Below are positions 44,607 to 52,746 of a stretch of DNA of 64,000 nucleotides, one piece after another. The stretch covers positions 372,001 to 436,000 of the forward strand of contig NZ_QGGW01000001.1 in assembly GCF_003148775.1 (NCBI RefSeq), given 5' to 3'. Positions within the stretch are counted from its first letter, which is position 1. Each line of letters begins with the position of its first letter. The notes beneath the pieces were generated by a model. It did no database searches. It worked only from the letters and a program-made list of their open reading frames with translations, and was not told where the DNA came from. The position numbers were made by a program, and so were the translations under genes. This stretch comes from Roseicyclus mahoneyensis. GTDB lineage: Bacteria; Pseudomonadota; Alphaproteobacteria; Rhodobacterales; Rhodobacteraceae.

Positions 44607-44643
44607 TGTCAATAAATAATTCACTCTTATTTAGTAATTGACA
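44607..44643. promoter_or_regulatory. symmetric divergent promoter/operator for frcB and frcR
   Basis: TAAATAA (44613-44619) and TTATTTA (44627-44633) form a perfect inverted repeat with a 7-base spacer. It is flanked on both sides by consensus -35 elements facing outward: TTGACA on the minus strand (44612-44607) for frcB and TTGACA on the plus strand (44638-44643) for frcR. AT-rich arms of this kind are typical for ROK regulators such as NagC and Mlc. Confidence 0.7.
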
Positions 44644-44683
44644 GTGCGGGCCGGACCGCCAAGATGAGCGCGGGAGGACGCCG

Positions 44684-45901
44684 ATGAAGGACGCGCCAGA
44701 GACACCGCCGCCAGACACACCCCGGATCGGGGCGCCCGTCGATGCGATGGGCACGAATCAATCCGGCATGCGCGCGCACAATGAACGCCTTGTGCTGACC
44801 TTGATCCGCCGCCACGGCGCGCTGCCGAAATCCGATCTTGCGCGGCTGACGGGCCTGTCGGCGCAAACCGTGTCGGTCATCATGCGCGCGCTCGAGGATG
44901 AGCGGCTGATCTTGCGTGGTGAACCGCAGCGGGGCCGGGTCGGCCAGCCTTCGGTGCCCATGAAGCTGAACCCGCGCGGTGCCTTTTTCCTCGGTCTCAA
45001 GATCGGGCGCAGGTCGGTCGAGATGGTGCTGACGGATTTTCTGGGCGCGGTGGTGGCGCGGCGTGTGCGCCAGCATGACTACCCCGATTACGAAAGCGTC
45101 ACGGCCTTCGCGCTCGAGGCCGCCCGCGATTTCGCGGTGTCCCTGACCCCGGTGGAGCGCACCCGCATCGCAGGGCTCGGGATCGCGATGCCGTTCGAGC
45201 TGTGGGGCTGGGCCCCGATGGTCGGCGTCGCACCCGAGGCGATGACACCGTGGAAGCTGCGCGACATCGGGCAGGACCTGTCCGCGCGCCTGTCGCTGCC
45301 GGTGTTCTTGCAAAACGACGCGACGGCGGCCTGCAGCGCCGAACTGGTCTTTGGCCAGCATGAACAACCATCGGATTTCTTGCATTTCTACGTCGCCTTC
45401 TTCATCGGTGGCGGCGTGGTTCTGGATGGCCGCCTGTTTCAGGGGCCGACGGGCAACGCAGGCGCGGTGGGCTCCATGCCTGTGCCCGACCGGACGGGCC
45501 GGATGCGGCAGTTGATCGACCTCGCATCCTTGGTGACGCTGGAACGGAGGCTGCAAGCCGAAGGCATCGACACCAGTGAGCTTTGGACGTCGTCGGACCG
45601 GTGGGATCTGCCCGAGGCCATCGTGACCGCATGGCTGGACGAGGCCGCCGAGGCCATCGCCCATGCCATCCATTCGGCGCTGGCGGTTCTCGATTTTTCG
45701 GCGGTTAAGATCGACGGCTGGATGCCCGCCGACATCCGCAGCGCCCTGACGCGGCGGGTGGCGGCCTGTCTTGTCGGCCATGACCTGACGGGCTTGAACA
45801 TGCCCGAGCTTCAGGAAGGCACGATGGGCCCTGATGCGCGCGCGCTTGGTGCGGCCAGCCAGCCGCTTCTGGCGCGGTTTCTGGTCGGCTATATGCGCTG
45901 A
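44684..45901 (+). CDS. frcR: ROK family transcriptional regulator of the fructose system
   Basis: 405 aa with GGGAGG seven bases before the ATG. Winged helix-turn-helix (about residues 38-85; RRHGALPKSDLARLTGLSAQTVSVIM) and a ROK domain with FLGLKIGRRSVEMVLTDFLG, QNDATAACSAELV and FFIGGGVVLDG. The cysteine-zinc motif is absent. Its divergence from frcBCA around a shared palindrome supports the FrcR assignment. Confidence 0.88.
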   Translation: MKDAPETPPPDTPRIGAPVDAMGTNQSGMRAHNERLVLTLIRRHGALPKSDLARLTGLSAQTVSVIMRALEDERLILRGEPQRGRVGQPSVPMKLNPRGAFFLGLKIGRRSVEMVLTDFLGAVVARRVRQHDYPDYESVTAFALEAARDFAVSLTPVERTRIAGLGIAMPFELWGWAPMVGVAPEAMTPWKLRDIGQDLSARLSLPVFLQNDATAACSAELVFGQHEQPSDFLHFYVAFFIGGGVVLDGRLFQGPTGNAGAVGSMPVPDRTGRMRQLIDLASLVTLERRLQAEGIDTSELWTSSDRWDLPEAIVTAWLDEAAEAIAHAIHSALAVLDFSAVKIDGWMPADIRSALTRRVAACLVGHDLTGLNMPELQEGTMGPDARALGAASQPLLARFLVGYMR

Positions 45902-46239
45902 CGGATTTGAGGTGCGAGCGGGTGAGCGCGCTGCGCAGATGCAGCAAGTCACAGGCGAAGCTGCCCAAGTCCAGCTACCACGCACATCAGCGCCTGCGCC
46001 GACATCAGGTGCCGTCCGGCAGGATGGCGCAGGCCGGGCAAGGGCGGGCTGATCGGGGGCAGGCCAAGGTAATTTGCCAACCGTGTGAACCGCGACAGCA
46101 GGAGCGTCGGCCGCTCCACCGGCTGGCCCGACGCGGGGTGTTCGGCCAGCCGGTCAGAGCCGACACCAAGTTCCCCCGATCCTGCGCGATCTCCTGCCGC
46201 TGGTCGGCGCCAGCCGAACCGCTTCACGCCGAAACCCGG
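45902..46239. other. decayed, apparently non-coding gap
   Basis: No frame here gives a protein with normal composition. It lies between frcR and a clear ABC-ATPase pseudogene, and the 5' half of that ATPase would be expected in this stretch. Just before 46240 a different frame reads LVGAS, which could be the remains of a Walker A motif. The region is best seen as further decayed remains of the same lost gene or operon. Confidence 0.45.
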
Positions 46240-46713
46240 ATGGCCAAAGGCGTGATCGCGCTGGAACGGCCCGCCAGCGGCGATATCTTGCCCGAAAGTC
46301 AGCCCATGACGGGGATCCGCTGGACGCAGATGCGGGCCTGTCGGCGAGAGCCGCAATTTGTGGTCCAGTTGGGCGGATCATCGCCTCGGCCCGACCAATT
46401 GGGTACGCCGCGTGCCCGCGCGCTGGTGGCCAAGCCCGAACGGGTGGTGACGGATGAACCCGTGTCGGCGCAAGATGTCTTGGCATGGAAACCGATGCTG
46501 AAACTGTCCGATGCGCTCCGCCGCAAGTCCGGGTTCTCAATCATCTTCATCACCCGTGACCTCCGCGTTGCCGCCACCGTCTGCAAGGACATCGCGATCG
46601 TGCAGCGCGGCGTGATCGTCGGACAGGGACAGACTGCCGAGATCTTTGCCACCCCGCAGCATTCCCATTCGAAAAGCCTGTTGGACGCGGTGCCGCGGCG
46701 TCACGGGATCCTC
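46240..46713 (+). pseudogene. remnant of an oligopeptide-type ABC transporter ATPase (Dpp/Opp)
   Basis: In one frame, pieces of an OppD/DppF-type ATPase appear in the right order: AKGVIALERPASGDIL (the stretch after Walker A), RREPQFVVQ (Q-loop region), RALVAKPERVVTDEPVSAQDV (Walker B and D-loop), IIFITRDLRVAATVCKDIAI (switch, with the usual HDL changed to RDL), RGVIVGQGQTAEIFATPQHSHSKSLLDAVP (family C-terminus). Walker A and the LSGGQ signature are missing, so it cannot be functional. No start codon or permease partners remain. It ends against the convergent FGGY kinase gene. Confidence 0.8.
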
Positions 46714-47989
46714 AGCCCGCCAGTTGCGCCAGCCGTGCGCTGCCAATGGCGGCCTCGGGCCTTTCGGCCGCAAGGACAGGCAGGCCCAGAACCCGGGCGC
46801 GGATCGCGGACCAGACATTGTTGGCGGCCCCGCCGCCCGCGGTCAGGATGCGACGCGGCGCGGGGGCGCCAAGGTCGGTCAACAGGTCATAGGCCCGCCC
46901 TTCGATGCGCGCCATGCTTTCGAACAACCCGTGCAAAAACGCTGCGTCATCGCCGGGGCGCGGCTCCATCCGGGGTGGCAGGATCGGGTCATTGACCGGG
47001 AACCGCTCGCCGGGTTTGAGCAGGGGGTAATAGTCGAGCGGGCTTTCGACCGAGGGATCGATCCGCGCCGACAGGCTTTCCAGTTGGGCGGGAGAAAACA
47101 GCTGAGCGAGCACCCCGCCGCCGGTGTTCGATGCCCCGCCCAGCAGCCAGCCAGCACCCAGCCGATGCGCGTAGAGCCCCATTTCGGGCGCGTCGATGCG
47201 TCGGTCCGAGAACAGCTTGACCGCCAGCGTCGTGCCCAGCGACGTGACCGCTTGCCCCGGAACCGGATCGGCGGCGGCCAGAAAGGCGGCGATGCTGTCG
47301 GTGGTTCCGGCGTGGATCATGGCGCAGGTGGGCAGGCCCAGACGGCGGGCGACCGTGCCGTCGATACGTCCCATCGCCGCGCCCGGTGGCAGGGCACGCG
47401 GCAGCAGGTTTGCGCGCAGCGGCAGCCGCGAGATCCAGTCGGGCCAGCGCCCCGTCACCGGGTCGAGCCCCGTCTTGAGCGCGTTGTTGAGATCGGTCAG
47501 ACCACCCCGGCCCATCAGCCGCGCCGCGATGACATCGGCCTGATGCAGCAAATGCACGGCGCGCCCGTCCGTATCCTCGGCGGCCAACCGCAGTGCCCGC
47601 GCCAGCGCCGAGCCGGGGCCGCGCGCGATATGCGGGGCGGGGGCGCACGCAGCGATCCGGGCGGCCTCGGCGTCGAAGCCGGCATCGTCATACATCAAGG
47701 CGCGCGTCACCGGCATCAGCGCCCCATCGGTCAGCACAAGGCTGCCCGATGTGCCATCGACAGCGATGCTGGCAATGGCGGCCGGGTCATGGCCCGCGTC
47801 GCGCAAGGCCTGCATCTGGGCCTCTAGGCAAAAGGTCACGCCCTGCCACCAAGCCTCGGGGTCGCGGCGCGCCTGCGCGTCCTGCCCGTAGCTGCCGCGC
47901 GCCATGGCCAGAACTCGGCCGCCTGCGTCGATCACGGCGGAGCGCACGCCCGAAGTGCCAAGGTCGATCCCAAGCGCCAGCCCGGTCAT
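46712..47989 (-). CDS. FGGY family carbohydrate kinase
   Basis: 425 aa, shorter than typical xylulokinases (about 490) and closer in length to the compact FGGY sugar kinases. Nucleotide and phosphate motifs are LGIDLGTSGVRSAVID, SIAVDGTSGSLVL, HAGTTDSIAAF and a C-terminal ILTAGGGAANNVW. It is the last gene of the leftward GntR-linked operon, with a start that overlaps the aldolase stop by four bases. It probably phosphorylates a ketose or ketose acid before aldolase cleavage. D-ribulose or D-xylulose are only possibilities. Confidence 0.82.
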   Translation of the reverse strand: MTGLALGIDLGTSGVRSAVIDAGGRVLAMARGSYGQDAQARRDPEAWWQGVTFCLEAQMQALRDAGHDPAAIASIAVDGTSGSLVLTDGALMPVTRALMYDDAGFDAEAARIAACAPAPHIARGPGSALARALRLAAEDTDGRAVHLLHQADVIAARLMGRGGLTDLNNALKTGLDPVTGRWPDWISRLPLRANLLPRALPPGAAMGRIDGTVARRLGLPTCAMIHAGTTDSIAAFLAAADPVPGQAVTSLGTTLAVKLFSDRRIDAPEMGLYAHRLGAGWLLGGASNTGGGVLAQLFSPAQLESLSARIDPSVESPLDYYPLLKPGERFPVNDPILPPRMEPRPGDDAAFLHGLFESMARIEGRAYDLLTDLGAPAPRRILTAGGGAANNVWSAIRARVLGLPVLAAERPEAAIGSARLAQLAG

Positions 47990-48957
47990 GACCGGGCCGC
48001 CAGCGCCTGCCGGTATTTCTCGGCGTCCCAGTCGAGAAGCGCGGTCTCGGCCTCTGCCCCGATGGGCTCGAGGGTCCAGTCTGCGGGCAGGCGGGCCAGA
48101 ACATCCGACAGGCAGCGCAGCATCGCGCGCTGTGACGCGGTCGCGCGCCCGCGCAGCGCGATGCCAGTGCCTTCGATCAAGATGGCGGGCGGCTGGCCGT
48201 CATGGTCGCCCAAGGGCAAGGCCGGGCCCAGAAAAACGACATGGTCGGGGTAGTAGGACCCCGCCCGCGCCAGCGCCGCCGCACGCGGGTCGCGGGCGAT
48301 CCAGCTTTCCGCGGCCCAAACAAAGCCTTCGGGCGGTGCCGTGTCGGGCAGGTCTGGCACCACGGGCCGGGCAGGCAGGGCCAAGCGTGCCTCCACCTCT
48401 TCCATCAGGGTGGTTGTCGCGTCCACATTGGCTGCGCAGATGATCAGGCCGTGGTTTTCCAGCACGAAGACCTGCGTCGCCGGGGTCGTGCGGGCCATGA
48501 TCGCTTGCGTCAGCGGCAGCCCCGGTTTGGCATAGGGCACGAAGGCGGCGGGCAATCCTGCCAGCTTGTCTTTGGCCGCTGTGCGACCCTCGTGCGTGAT
48601 GGCATGGGTCAGCGTGGCGACGGAATGCGTGTGGGCCACCACCGCCCAGTCAAGCGCGGCATGGAAGGTTGTCTCGATCGAGGGCCGAAGCGTTAGGGCC
48701 TTGTCGATCACGGTCGCCTTGCAACTGCCGTCGCCCGCCAGACCTTGCGCCTCGGCCAAGGCGGCGGCGCGGTCCACGGCGACGAAGATCTCGCGCGTTT
48801 CCGCCTCGGCCAGTTCGGTGCCCGAGGCCTTGATCCACAAGACCCCGCCCTGCTTGATCGAGGTATTGCCGCCCGGGCCCTGCACCCTCAGCGGGTCTTG
48901 CCCAAGGTGGGCCGACATGGCGCGGAAGGCTTTGAAATCGGCGGGTGTGTCGGGCAT
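47986..48957 (-). CDS. class II aldolase/adducin family protein (larger form)
   Basis: 323 aa. The phosphate-binding GPGGNTS and the zinc pair in AHTHSVATLTH identify the fuculose-phosphate/rhamnulose-phosphate aldolase family, with a third zinc histidine in LENHGLIICA. The C-terminal extension of about 100 residues goes beyond the core fold. It is encoded with the FGGY kinase, and should cleave or isomerise its phosphorylated product. A second class II aldolase lies on the opposite strand (57178-57846). Confidence 0.85.
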   Translation of the reverse strand: MPDTPADFKAFRAMSAHLGQDPLRVQGPGGNTSIKQGGVLWIKASGTELAEAETREIFVAVDRAAALAEAQGLAGDGSCKATVIDKALTLRPSIETTFHAALDWAVVAHTHSVATLTHAITHEGRTAAKDKLAGLPAAFVPYAKPGLPLTQAIMARTTPATQVFVLENHGLIICAANVDATTTLMEEVEARLALPARPVVPDLPDTAPPEGFVWAAESWIARDPRAAALARAGSYYPDHVVFLGPALPLGDHDGQPPAILIEGTGIALRGRATASQRAMLRCLSDVLARLPADWTLEPIGAEAETALLDWDAEKYRQALAARS

Positions 48958-48960
48958 GGG

Positions 48961-49818
48961 TCAGGCAAGCTCGGGCATGGTGAAGTCGGGAAGAGGGGCG
49001 CCTGCGGTGGCGGCAAGACGGGCAAGCGCGTCGTCGCCCGCACCTTGGGCGAAATCTGCCGCATGCAGCCCGCCCTCGACAAAGGCGCTGGTCCAGCCCG
49101 CGCTATGCGCGCCCGCGATGTCATGTTCCAAACTGTCGCCCACCATCAGCAGGCGTTCGGGCGGTAGCCCCAGCGCCGCCTCGACCGCGCGGAAAACGGG
49201 CAGGTGGGGCTTGCCGTAGAACCGCACCGCGCCGCCCGCCGCCGCATGGTCATGGGCCAGCGCGCCGGGCGAGGTGACGGTCAGGCCGCCCGCGCGCGGC
49301 GAGGCGCGGTCGGGGTTGGTGCACAGTACCGGCAGGCCAAGGGCGCGCGCCTGTGAAAGGGTCGCGGCAGGGGCGGCGGGGTCCGCGCCATCGGGCAGAC
49401 CCATCAGCAAGACGGCATCTGCCGCCCCGATGTCGCGGGTCAACGTCACCGCAAGCCCCGCCGCCCACTCCGCCGCATCGCCCGTCGCCCTTTCGATGGG
49501 ACAGAGCCGCCGTGCCGTCACGCGCGCTTGCATGATGTCTTGCCACAATGCCTCACCCGAGGTCATGACCAAATCGAAGGCATCGGGGGCGAACCCCATG
49601 GCCGTGATGCGCCTTGCATTCGCGGCTGCCCGCTTGCCGGAGTTCGACAAGACCGCGAGCGGCACACCGGCGTCTTTTAGTGCCGCGACCGCAGCCAGCG
49701 CGCCCGGATAGGGGCGGGTGCCGTCATGCAGCACACCCCATTGGTCCAGAACGATGGCACCGAAGCGGGGTGCGATGTCGATCAGTCTGGTCAGGCGTGC
49801 AGGGACGGGATCGGTCAC
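48961..49818 (-). CDS. HAD-superfamily hydrolase, class IIA (NagD-like)
   Basis: 285 aa from GTG 49818, just after the lactonase stop. An ATG at 49872 would overlap the lactonase by 50 bases. The nucleophile loop is VLDQWGVLHDGTRPYPGA, motif II is AVLSNSGKRA, and motif III/IV is FYGKPHLPVFRAVEAALGLPPERLLMVGDSLEHDIAGA. It matches the class IIA cap type, a phosphatase of small sugar or nucleotide phosphates. Its place between lactonase and aldolase suggests a house-cleaning or catabolic phosphatase. Confidence 0.83.
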   Translation of the reverse strand: MTDPVPARLTRLIDIAPRFGAIVLDQWGVLHDGTRPYPGALAAVAALKDAGVPLAVLSNSGKRAAANARRITAMGFAPDAFDLVMTSGEALWQDIMQARVTARRLCPIERATGDAAEWAAGLAVTLTRDIGAADAVLLMGLPDGADPAAPAATLSQARALGLPVLCTNPDRASPRAGGLTVTSPGALAHDHAAAGGAVRFYGKPHLPVFRAVEAALGLPPERLLMVGDSLEHDIAGAHSAGWTSAFVEGGLHAADFAQGAGDDALARLAATAGAPLPDFTMPELA

Positions 49819-49822
49819 GGTG

Positions 49823-50758
49823 TCAATGCTCGGCCAGGTCCCTGGGATGAGTGAGCCCGGCCAGATAGACATCGGCCTCGGCCCGGGTCATCGCGGGGGC
49901 GGCGTGCGCGGCCATGCCCGCAGGCATGTCGCCGAAATAGAACTGGAAGCCGGGGATCACCTGCCTGCGCTTGCGGATCGGCATTCCGGGGTAGGGAAAG
50001 ACGTCGGAGCGGGCATTTGCGTCTTGGTCATGGCAGGCCAGCACGTAATCCGCGCGCTTGTCGATTTCCTCGACCGATTTCCAGCCGTCGTAGCTGTTGA
50101 CGAAACGCGCGGGCACCCAGTGGCGCCAGCCTTCCTCGGGGTTGGGCTCTAGGTTGCGTTCCTGAAAGATCGCATCGCCCGCCAGCACGATATCGCCGGC
50201 CGAGGTGGCGACCGTCACGCCCATGTGGCCGACCGAATGGCCGGGCGTGTGGAACATGGTGATGCCCGGCAACACCTCGCATTCATCGGCCACCGCCTCG
50301 AAGACGCAGCCGGCATAGGCGGGCTCGATCCCCAGATAGCCGCTCTCGTAGGTGCGGTAGTAGAGCGGCAGGGGGTTGTAGGCCATTTCGATTTCGGCCT
50401 TGGGGGCGATGTATCGGGCGTTCCTGAACATCTTCATGTTCTGCACATGGTCCCAGTGCAGATGTGTAAATACGATGGCGTCGATCTCGTCGGGGTGGAC
50501 GCCGAGCTTTTGTTGCAGATGCTCATGCACCTGCAGGCAACCGCGTTTTTGGCACTTGTGGTGGTATTGCGTCGCGCGCTCCTCGTCGCACAGGCCGGTG
50601 TCGATCAGGATCTTGTGGGTGCCCGTGTCGACATAATGGCAATAGACCGGGTTCCAGAACTTCTTGCCTGCAGGCCCTTTCCAGAAGGTGTAGGTGCCGA
50701 GATCGGCCTCGAGCCACCCGGTGTTGATCGGGTAGATGCGGGTTTCCTGAACGCCCAT
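49823..50758 (-). CDS. metallo-beta-lactamase-fold lactonase (N-acyl homoserine lactonase family)
   Basis: 311 aa from ATG 50758, preceded by GGAGG. The zinc motif THLHWDHVQN (HxHxDH) is followed by HTPGHSVGH, LAGDAIF and a late ACHDQDA. These are typical of the AHL-lactonase-like branch. There is no signal peptide. Although family members can quench acyl-homoserine lactones, the operon context (HAD, aldolase, sugar kinase, sugar importer) makes a sugar lactone the more likely substrate. Confidence 0.83.
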   Translation of the reverse strand: MGVQETRIYPINTGWLEADLGTYTFWKGPAGKKFWNPVYCHYVDTGTHKILIDTGLCDEERATQYHHKCQKRGCLQVHEHLQQKLGVHPDEIDAIVFTHLHWDHVQNMKMFRNARYIAPKAEIEMAYNPLPLYYRTYESGYLGIEPAYAGCVFEAVADECEVLPGITMFHTPGHSVGHMGVTVATSAGDIVLAGDAIFQERNLEPNPEEGWRHWVPARFVNSYDGWKSVEEIDKRADYVLACHDQDANARSDVFPYPGMPIRKRRQVIPGFQFYFGDMPAGMAAHAAPAMTRAEADVYLAGLTHPRDLAEH

Positions 50759-50787
50759 GAGGCCCTCCGTATGCGATGATTCAAGTT

Positions 50788-50820
50788 TGCATACAAAGTT
50801 ACCAACAAGCATCCAAATGC
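50788..50820 (-). promoter_or_regulatory. GntR-controlled promoter of the lactonase operon
   Basis: On the minus strand, TTGGAT (50816-50811), 17 bases, TATGCA (50793-50788) give a good promoter. Inverted repeats overlap both elements: GCATCCAAATGC (50809-50820) on the -35 and TTTGCATACAAA (50786-50797) on the -10. The same pair of motifs recurs at the importer promoter on the other side of the gntR-type gene. Confidence 0.65.
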
Positions 50821-50843
50821 AACCGGAATCTGCCGCTCGAGTG

Positions 50844-51503
50844 TCAGATTGCAGCGAGGGTCTGCAGGAAACTTGCCGTCATATGGGCGCGCATGCCGTC
50901 GGCGGCGGTTTTGGAATCCTCCGAGAAGATGCCCGCGATCAGCTCTTCATGGTTCTGGGCTGACAGGATCAGGTCCTGATGCGTGGCGAACTTCTTGGCC
51001 CGGAACGGCCCGGTGCGACGCCGGAAATCCGAAGCGAGACCGGCAAGATAGGGGTTGCCGGTGGCGCGGTAGATCGCCTCGTGGAAGGCCTCATTGGCGC
51101 GCAGGTAGGCGGCGATGCTGCCATCCTTTGCGGCGGCGACACAGGCGGCCTGCGCAGTCTCGATCTCGGCGCGGGCCAGAAGGGTCAACCTCTGGGCCGC
51201 GATACGGGCGCAGGCGGATTCTATTTCATGCATGGTTTCAAATATTTGTGCCAGTTCCTCGCGTGAATAGCGCGCCACGCGCACGCCGCGTTTCTCGCCC
51301 GGTTCCAAAATGCCCTGCGCGGTCAGCCGGCTCAGCGCCTCGCGTACGGGGGTGCGGGACACGCCGAAGCGTTCGGTCAGAGTCACCTCGTCCAGCCTTT
51401 CGCCCGGAGACAGGATGCCGATGGCGATGTCGTCCATCAGCGCCGCCTCGATGCGCTGCACCGTGTTGCCGCGCGGTGCGCCGCGGGTGGTCTCGTCTTT
51501 CAT
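50844..51503 (-). CDS. GntR family (FCD) transcriptional regulator
   Basis: 219 aa from ATG 51503, with AAGGAGG about 11 bases upstream. An in-frame ATG at 51563 would cover the promoter and is rejected. Winged helix-turn-helix ILSPGERLDEVTLTERFGVSRTPVREALSRL (read in parts, residues 28-60) and an FCD effector domain with metal-type residues in ANEAFHEAIYRATGNPYL. It is encoded between two operons with matching operator sequences, and probably represses both until its sugar-acid ligand appears. Confidence 0.9.
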   Translation of the reverse strand: MKDETTRGAPRGNTVQRIEAALMDDIAIGILSPGERLDEVTLTERFGVSRTPVREALSRLTAQGILEPGEKRGVRVARYSREELAQIFETMHEIESACARIAAQRLTLLARAEIETAQAACVAAAKDGSIAAYLRANEAFHEAIYRATGNPYLAGLASDFRRRTGPFRAKKFATHQDLILSAQNHEELIAGIFSEDSKTAADGMRAHMTASFLQTLAAI

Positions 51504-51560
51504 GCGCCGTCCTGACCTCCTTGGGAGATGCGCGAGCCTACCCGATTTCAGGCTCGGATG

Positions 51561-51598
51561 CAAATTTGGATATTTACTTTTAAATTTGTATACAGAAA
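51561..51598 (+). promoter_or_regulatory. GntR-controlled promoter of the CUT1 importer operon
   Basis: TTGGAT (51566-51571), 17 bases, TATACA (51589-51594) form a promoter. CAAATTTG (51561-51568) overlaps the -35, and the perfect TGTATACA palindrome (51587-51594) covers the -10. The layout and spacing are the same as for the leftward promoter at 50788-50820. Binding of the GntR protein here would block RNA polymerase directly. Confidence 0.7.
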
Positions 51599-51625
51599 CT
51601 GAAAGCGGGAAGAGAAAGGGATTCG

Positions 51626-52714
51626 ATGCCGCGCATTCGTCTGGAGGGTCTGGTGAAGCGTTATGGCGCTGTCGAGGTGCTGCATGGCATCGACCTGGAC
51701 ATGGCCGAGCATGAATTCACGGTTCTCGTCGGCCCCTCTGGCTGCGGCAAATCCACGACCCTGCGCATGATCGCGGGTCTCGAAAGCGTGTCGGGCGGCG
51801 AGATCTGGATGGGCGATCGCGAGGTTGCGGCCCTTGATCCCAAGGACCGCGACATCGCCATGGTGTTTCAGGATTACGCCCTTTACCCGCACATGAACGT
51901 GGCGCGGAACATGTCATTCTCGCTGCGGCTGCAAAAGCGCCCGCAGGCCGAAATCGACAAACGCGTGCGCGAAGTGGCCGAGATGCTGGGCCTTTCCGCT
52001 TTTCTTGACCGCAAGCCCGGCGAATTGTCGGGCGGGCAGCGCCAGCGGGTCGCCATGGGCCGCGCGCTGTGCCGCGATGCGTCCACTTTTCTGTTCGACG
52101 AACCGCTCTCGAACCTCGACGCCAAACTGCGCGGGCAGATGCGGGCGGAACTGGCCGTGATGCGCCAGACCGTGAAGAAGAACATGATCTACGTCACCCA
52201 CGACCAGATCGAGGCGATGACGCTGGCCGACCGGATCGTGGTGATGCACGGCGGCCATATCCAGCAGCAGGGCACCCCGTCCGAGCTGTTCCGGCGTCCC
52301 GCCAACAAGTTCGTGGCGGGGTTTCTGGGCGCGCCGCCGATGAATTTCCTCGAAGTTGACCTATCCGAGGAGGGCGGCGTGCTGCGCGCCACCGGCCGGG
52401 GTTTCGCCCTAGCGCTGCCCGAGGCGCTGGCCGACCGCGCGCGCGGCGCTGCTATGCGCAAGGCCACGCTGGGCATCCGCCCCTCCGACCTTGATTTTGC
52501 GCCTGCCGCCACGACCGATCGCGCGCTCGACCTGCGGGTGGTCGTTTCGGAGTATGTCGGCGCGCAATCGGTGCTGATCTGCGACTGCGGCGGCGCACGG
52601 GTGACCGTTGAGATCAAGTCCGAGACGCCGGTGGCGCTTGGCGAAACCCTGCGCTTCGGGGTGCGGCCGGAGGGGCTGCATCTGTTCGATCCGGAGACGG
52701 AAAGGGCGCTGTAA
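51626..52714 (+). CDS. CUT1 ABC transporter ATP-binding protein (UgpC/MalK family)
   Basis: 362 aa. Walker [10 protein letters not shown], signature [15 protein letters not shown], Walker [13 protein letters not shown], switch VTHDQIEAMT, and a C-terminal TOBE region (ATLGIRPSDLDFAP, FGVRPEGLHLFD). Unusually for this window, the ATPase is the first gene of its operon. The binding-protein gene follows 32 bases later. Confidence 0.92.
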   Translation: MPRIRLEGLVKRYGAVEVLHGIDLDMAEHEFTVLVGPSGCGKSTTLRMIAGLESVSGGEIWMGDREVAALDPKDRDIAMVFQDYALYPHMNVARNMSFSLRLQKRPQAEIDKRVREVAEMLGLSAFLDRKPGELSGGQRQRVAMGRALCRDASTFLFDEPLSNLDAKLRGQMRAELAVMRQTVKKNMIYVTHDQIEAMTLADRIVVMHGGHIQQQGTPSELFRRPANKFVAGFLGAPPMNFLEVDLSEEGGVLRATGRGFALALPEALADRARGAAMRKATLGIRPSDLDFAPAATTDRALDLRVVVSEYVGAQSVLICDCGGARVTVEIKSETPVALGETLRFGVRPEGLHLFDPETERAL

Positions 52715-52746
52715 GGCGCCAAATTCAGCAACTGGGAGGAACGAGT

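Noticed and set aside
49823-50758. Dedicated quorum-quenching lactonase
   Set aside because: The family allows it, but there is no LuxI or LuxR in the window and the operon is one of sugar catabolism under a GntR regulator.
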